Source of the DNA: Boswellia sacra
Taxonomy: Eukaryota; Streptophyta; Magnoliopsida; Sapindales; Burseraceae
Direction: 5' to 3'
Length of the DNA: 64,000 bases
Assembly (NCBI GenBank): GCA_013180625.2
Contig: SNVD02014965.1
Span: 310,001 to 374,000, forward strand
Within the stretch, counting starts at the first letter, position 1. Each line of letters starts with the position of its first letter. Of this stretch, positions 58,040 through 64,000 are shown piece after piece. The notes beneath the pieces are model-generated. The model saw only the letters and a program-made list of their open reading frames with translations. It searched no databases and was not told where the DNA came from. A program made the position numbers and the translations under genes.

Positions 58040-58840
58040 CATGTGATTTTGTATGTTAAAGTTTTGGTTTATGTAGTATGAAACAAACTATTACAAATTA
58101 CTTCTCAACAACTACTTGTTGCATTCAAACTGTGAGAAGTGCTAGTTTGAAGGGTTGAGTTTAGATGTTCAAGTGTCAAAGATTCAAATGGTGTTGAAAA
58201 ATGTGGACGAGCTATCAAGTCTTTGTAATTTTGAAGCTGCTATTATAATCTTAGAAAGGAAAACTCGATGAGTTCTCAAATTCTTAGCAAGTGCCCTCAA
58301 ACCTTTAATTCTTGTAATTGTTAGCTTAGCTGCATCTTAACATGCTCTCGATAGCCGTGTTGCTGAATTAATGCTAATAGTTGATTATTGCTTTGGTTCT
58401 TTTCATTTTCTTAGAATAGGATTATGGATTTTTTGTAGGGAGTTAGGTTTTGTTTAATGTTTAGAAATTTGGAGAACAGACATTTTTTTTCTATATTTGT
58501 TTTTTTGATGCTCTCAACAAATGAAATTGATCCATGGAGTGAATTATGGGCTATGGAGACTACGTTTGTCTTAATACATCAGTACCTTTGGTGATGTGTC
58601 AACAAAGAGATACATCTCATGATCCAATTGTAAATGTTTGTATAGAGAAATTCAAGTTTATGTATTTGTGCATAATATTGTTTGTTAGACAAGAGGATGC
58701 ATTTGTGCTTGTGCAGAGAAAATTAATTCTTGAATATGTTCGAAATCAGTTATCTCTTGTGGTTTGCTAAAAGATAGGCTAGATTCGATTGTGCAAAGCA
58801 ATTTAAAGCCATTTTAAGGTAATGTACATGCTAGAACTCT
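56660..58840. other. CACTA3 interior, exon-like DNA without identified protein
   Basis: A short + ORF at 56766-56999 (MHKPELWFDSTTTYRHL) may hold one captured exon, since TGTGAGTTC follows the matching stretch. The remaining ORFs (57311-57496, 58546-58770) have no motif. A ~75-bp duplication (TTTTATTTTGTRTTRTGTTA, then TGGGGTAGAGAGA) lies at 57876-57986. Confidence 0.3.
57987..58033. repeat. (AT)n microsatellite
   Basis: About 23 AT dinucleotides, preceded by a (CA)n stretch at 57938-57950. Confidence 0.95.
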
Positions 58841-59115
58841 TTTTTTTTTTTTTTTGGCACAATATACTATTACTTCATGAATCTGTTGGCATATAAAGTA
58901 GAAAACAAGATGCTAAAACCTCTTCAAAGGGTTAGTTATGATTACAATAATGAGATTTTTAAATAGATCGGATTCCATTAAAGGGTTAGCTTTGATAATT
59001 AACAATAATGAATGTGAAAGTAGCAAAAAAGTTTGCTCAATCCCACCTACTGTTCATTAATTTCCATATTTATATTGATTTATGAGTTTAAACGATGTAA
59101 AATAAGGTGGGTATC

Positions 59116-60536
59116 TGATGCGTTCGAAACTAGCAAGTATACTAATCGCACAAGTAATAAAGTGATGAGTAAGATATCGTTCCCACGAGGATTGTTTCTA
59201 ATTAAATTTGTTATTCGAAAGCAAAAACAGAATAAATGGGGGGTTTTGTTGATTGATTAACTAGATGAAATATTAATGCAAATAAAGAATAACACAATGC
59301 AAACTTAATTGAAGTGAGAATTAATCAATGACAGAAATCTGGTTAGGGGATCATTCTCTGTCACAAGATATGGATTTGCGAATTAATCATAGAATTGTCA
59401 TCCAATTACACCATTGAAATTATCAACCGTAGATAACAACAAGCTCTGTCATCCCAATCTTTCCTTACTTTGTTGTTAAATAAAACAGGCTCTTTATTTA
59501 ATCTCTATCCATTAAACAACCTAGAACAAGCTCTCTAAATTTAATTCAATGGATGCATTACGATAAGAAAGATAGGTTGATCTAAGCAATAAACACACAA
59601 GCTCGGATTATTTAACTTAGGTTGTATTCTCCAATTGCAATCTCAGATCACAATTTTGCTACTAAGGATTAGAAATTCAAGACAATTACGGATCAAGATT
59701 TCTACTCTAGCAATAGACAACAACCAGATTATATTCAGTTGGAAACCCCAAATACAATCAGCAAGCAATCATAAGCATTAGATATGGGAAAATACAAGCA
59801 ATTTCAATTAGAGAATTGGATAACGACTTCTTGCACAATCAACTCACAAAAACCATATCAAGGGCTTTGAAATCACCCTCAATCAAATCAGATTTAGTTA
59901 CACATATTCAAACACAATACAAATACAATAAAAAATATGGAGACATTCCACAAAATGAAAGGGAAAGGAAAAACTTAGCAAATCCTTTGAAAATCTCCTT
60001 AGGGTTTGTAGTTCTTCCTCTTTCCAAGCCTTCTTTCTCCTTCAAGAGCTCCAAGAGATGAGAGAAATCCAGAGATGAAGCCTCCAACACGTTCTCCCCT
60101 TCTTCTTGTTATCAAAATAAAACCCTAAAATATGTTTATATACTCTGCTACAGTAACTTGCTACAGTGTCCCGTATAATAACATGCCACAGTGATATGTG
60201 GAATTACAATTCTACACTTCTCATACCATTTTTATCATAACTTTTGGTACACTACATAGATTCGTGAACTGTAAATTTCTCTAGAAAATAGACTTCGAGA
60301 GCTTTCCAATGGTATATAGCATGTCATCTGGTTCATTGTATATTAATACAATCAAATCCGAGAAGTTGGTTGACTAGCAAAGGTGGAAATGAAGGGTTTT
60401 ACTCCAATTTAGTGCAAGTTCCTCCAAAACTCCTACAAATATCAAAAATCACACAAAAATATAAAAATACCAAGGAATATAGCGAAGAAACATAGACGAA
60501 TTGATATGAAAATGATATATAAGAAGACACCTATCA
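59116..60536 (-). mobile_element. Solo LTR, copy E
   Basis: A 1,421-bp unit runs TGATGCGTTCGAAAC to GACACCTATCA and is flanked by a perfect GTATC (59111-59115 and 60537-60541). Same family and orientation as B and C. It has no coding or internal retroelement sequence. The TGCTACAGTG words of the promoter region are present near 60146-60190. Confidence 0.9.
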
Positions 60537-60541
60537 GTATC

Positions 60542-63500
60542 ATGTATGCATAAGATTAAGCTTTGATTTAAATGTTATTCGGCAATCATTTCTAACTAAG
60601 AAGCCAAATTAATGGATTAAAAAGCGATTTTTCTTTAGGAACGCAACAATTAAAGAAAAGAATAAAAAAACACCATAATTCATTAAAAACAAAGACCTCT
60701 TTATGAATATTTAGAACTTGTATTATGTTTATGTCAAACTAGCTAGTTTAGCTTATTCTGAAAATGAGAAGACAAAAGTAAAAAAGTAAGATGCATGAAA
60801 AGCACAGTATGTGAAGATTTTGGCAATTAATACAAATAGTTCATATGAAACGTGATGCTTACTGTTTTCTTGGCTGTTTGGGCCCTTATAATACTCGTAA
60901 GTTTCTAGCATATTACCTAGAACATTTCCTTTAATGTTTTACCCTGAGTTTTTTAGTTGGCTTGGAGCTCATTATCAATTACTAGATGGTTTATTTGTCC
61001 ATAACTGCAATAATATTACTTTACTTAAGGTTAATGGAAATAAATTTTATAACTAGAAATATTAAAAATGAATTAGTGAAGATGAATTGCATGCATAACT
61101 TCCGGAAACCTAAATGATGCTTAACTACAATTTGTTTTGGTACTTATCTCAGGTGTAATTCAAATTCAACAATTTAAAATTATATTACATGCTTGTTGTA
61201 GCATGGACAATGAAGCCCGCAAGATGAGAGTACTCCCAACTATTCCAAGAGCTCAACCTGGACCTTGCCGCGATTCCAAAAAATGCCGAGTAATTTCTTT
61301 TTGTTGGTTATTATTATAATTTTATTTGGATTCAAATTTTCACCAGATTTTTGATCGAAAATCAAGATATGAAAACATAGAAATAGAGGTGAAGCAAAAC
61401 TAAAAGTCTACTTCTTAATTATTTATAATTTATCTTGGTAAGACCAATAATAGATAAATTAATTATCAATTTTAAATAATTTAGTGAAAGCTATAGGATG
61501 AACTATACTAATGCTATGATTTACGTAGTTTATGAAAATTGATGTCTATAAATTATTTCAAAATAATTACCATGAAATGAAAATTATGATTTGCCCCACT
61601 TCTATAGTGCTCAATAATACTTTGATACATTGATATCATGTTCTTTCATGATAGTTTAATGAATTGGTGATGTGGGGTGCGGGGTGTTGCTATTCTCCTG
61701 AATTCGAGACTTTATTTTCGTTGCCTACACTTTTATAAATCCTTAAGCATGTGTGCGAAGATAATTACTTGATAATATTGGACTACACACGCACATCATC
61801 AGTTTAATTAATTGATTGAATTAAATTGATTAATCAATTAATTAAATTGAATAAATACATTAATTAAGATTGAATTAAATAAGTTGAAGTCGATCTTAAA
61901 TTATTAAATTGAATTGAATCAATTAAAATAAATTGAATAAGATTATTAATTACGCTGAATAATTGATTGAATAATTGTTTAAAGTTATTTAATTGATTAA
62001 ATTAACTTAATGAATTAAATCATTAGTTTGATTAATCGATTGATTTCAACTCATTCAGCTTAAGACTTTTCTTCGCTTTCGTCATGAGCTGCATCTTGCA
62101 TTTTCACTCCTCCAAGTAGCAAAATAAATAAAATAAGACCCAAAAAACAATTTCTACAATTTCTATAAAATTGCCCTTGTTTTTAGTTATTTTATTTAAT
62201 TTTTCTGGACTCTATTTTGGGCTGCTGGTTTGTTGTCTGACAATAGGCTATTGTCTACTGTTTGCAGTTTCTTGGGCTGAAAACCTATTAAACTACTGCA
62301 GCCCAGCCTTTACCTTCCTGTTTTGTAGCCTGCAGTGGACAGTTATTGGATTTAAGGCCTACTGCACCGTTGCCAACCCATTTGCTGCTTGAACAAACTA
62401 CTACCTGTTGCAGTTGGCAGCCTCTGGCACATTTGAACAATTTGGCATTAGTTCTTGCATTCTTGTACGTGTGTTATTATGTAAAAATATAATTTTTTAT
62501 TACATCTTTTTAATAGAATATACAACTATTAAATTATTCAATTGATGTTCTTGGTAATTAGAAAATCAAAGTAAAATTAGTTATAAATGATTCATGTTCT
62601 TGATAAGTTATTTTTTTTCATAAGAAAATCGAAAATTGTATTTTAAGAGGACAAAAAAGGGATACCATCTAATTTTTTGTTCGTTTTAATTTAGTAAATA
62701 TATAAATTTTTAGTGTTGAGATTTGAAAGTCTAAGAAAGAGAATCATGGATAAAAGCTAAAAAATAGAGAATGAGAATGTGAAAGAGGAGGAATCAGAGA
62801 AGGCTTGCAAGAGGTGTACAAAAACATATACTCCATCCAACGCCTCTTCTTGCTGCTTTCATCCTTCCTTCTTCATTTGTCACTGTCATAGTGAACAGGG
62901 ACGATAACCCCAATCTCTCCCTCACTTTCTCTAGTTAACCATTTAATTTCTTGGTTTAAGGCAACTTTTAATTATTTTGACATTTAGTTAAAAAAAAAAA
63001 AGAAGAAAGAATAGAATGTTGTGGATGTATTTGTGTGTGTATGTATGATTCTATGAAAGTATATTTAATATTCCTTTTAATGTTGTTATCTAGAATTAAG
63101 TAATTTCAATAGCTAATTCACCAATTTAATGGATGAATTGAATATGGATCAGATCCAAACAAGTAACTGCTTGGATCTTCTTGCTTGTACTTCGTTACAA
63201 AAATAATTGAAAAAGAAATGTTATTTGATATGTTTATTTGTTATTTTTAATGACTTCTCTGCCATCTAATTATAGTTTTTATAAAGTCAAACAACATCTT
63301 GTTTTTGAAGTTGTAGTAATGTAAGCTTATCGTTTAAATCTTCATCAGACTTAGATGCTATTGGCCACTATTGTAAGAGAGCAATTTGTTGCTTTACAAA
63401 ATCTTGTAGGTAACTAATCTAGTTATTTTTATTTTCTATAATCTTGTACATTAACCTGATTGGAATCATTGTCATTATCACGTTACTATTTTTTTTAATT

Positions 63501-64000
63501 GTTTTATGGTTTTATTTATGCAGAAAAACAAGGATTCAATAACAAATGCTGAGCCTATTCTCAATGGTTAGAAATTTCATCTTTTAATACTTTCTAAGAG
63601 ATTTGTTGAATTAGTTGTTTACTTTGTTTATAAATTAATGCCTTGGGGTTGATGCAAGTTCTGCCAAGTCGCATGCTTTATCCTTAGCTTCATGGTTTAC
63701 TTTAAAATCACAATTAGAAATAAATTTTATAATTAAATAAAAAAATATATGTTGGTTAATTTTGTATGATTTTTGTGAATGAATGCTGATTTACCTTTTT
63801 TTGCATACATTCAATGAAAATGTCTTGCACTCCCAGCCACACTCTTTTCCCATGTAAAGTATTATCTTACATTTTGCAATCGTCCCATATAATTTTAAAA
63901 CTTATTTTTGTTTTGCTTGTAGAGATTAGGAAATAAAAAATTTGATGGTGAGGTAAGTTCTTAATGGAAATAAATTTAATAACTAAAAATAAGTACAAAT
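60542..64000. other. AT-rich sequence, no gene identified
   Basis: A simple-sequence stretch of AATTGAATT/ATTAATTA words occupies about 61800-62045. Small ORFs at 61137-61319 and 62171-62392 have no motif. Near 63521-63566 a TGCAG acceptor-like site, a 45-bp open stretch and a GGTTAG donor-like site resemble a small exon, and a similar short exon-like piece precedes GTAACTAATC at 63409. A source gene cannot be named. These could be captured cargo of CACTA3. Confidence 0.35.

Larger units (their letters stand above)
56447..64000. mobile_element. CACTA transposon (CACTA3), left end; right end not found
   Basis: CACTACAAGAATTTTTCAAAT at 56447 is a CACTA terminus nearly identical to the left end of CACTA1 (33890), preceded by ATT and cutting the copia RT. 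Subterminal sequence TTTGAGGTTTTTTAAAAAAACC also resembles CACTA1. No CTTGTAGTG terminus was found downstream, so the element either runs past 64000 or is truncated. It contains solo LTR E. Cargo is not recognisable. Confidence 0.6.

Noticed and set aside
57865..58059. Coding ORF ending in Tyr-Ile repeats
   Set aside because: The ORF runs into the (AT)n microsatellite; the Tyr-Ile run is a translation of TATATA.

Overview
This window is plant nuclear DNA, very probably from a dicot. It is AT-rich and consists almost entirely of transposable elements nested in one another. I found no intact host gene, tRNA, rRNA or CRISPR. All coding sequence belongs to transposons, an old pararetrovirus insertion, or fragments of host genes carried inside CACTA DNA transposons. 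The species cannot be named from the sequence alone.

Layout, left to right. 1-5 kb: a degraded Mutator-like (MULE) transposase on + with a C48/Ulp1-like protease remnant on -. 4.7-7.0 kb: an antisense piece of a long LTR and the ~87-bp tandem array that precedes it. 7.4-11.0 kb: an LTR split by a MITE, itself split by a 1.4-kb solo LTR (copy A). 11-15.8 kb: degraded minus-strand coding fragments separated by a non-coding AT-rich repeat. 15.9-31.2 kb: the end of a Ty3-type element with tandem repeats before its 3' LTR. That array is split by an endogenous pararetrovirus fragment, the virus is split by a 9.1-kb CACTA (CACTA4), the CACTA by solo LTR B, and B by solo LTR C. Two long LTRs, each followed by a TGGYGACTCC primer site, complete this block.

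31.2-46 kb: a Ty1-copia element on the minus strand (gag, protease, integrase, part of RT), interrupted by solo LTR D and by CACTA1 (33890-36943, TSD AAA). Its apparent 5' flank is interrupted by CACTA2 (38696-44723). CACTA1 carries exons resembling a plant RING1-type E3 ligase and an FHA-domain AAA-ATPase. CACTA2 carries the C-terminal half of VPS36 (ESCRT-II) and the N-terminus of an SUVH1/3-type histone methyltransferase. CACTA4 carries an SAUR fragment and unidentified exon-like pieces.

46.0-56.4 kb: a SIRE-like copia element on the minus strand with an extra ORF downstream of pol. A young, complete Ty3/gypsy element (48830-54177, TSD ATATT) interrupts it. 56.4-64 kb: the left end of a third CACTA (CACTA3), which interrupts the SIRE-like pol, followed by solo LTR E and AT-rich sequence with nothing recognised.

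Five copies of one ~1.4-kb LTR family (A-E) are all solo and all flanked by 5-bp target duplications. The relative order of insertions can be read directly from the nesting. There is no operon-like co-operation. The biology is serial insertion, LTR recombination and capture of host exons by CACTA elements.
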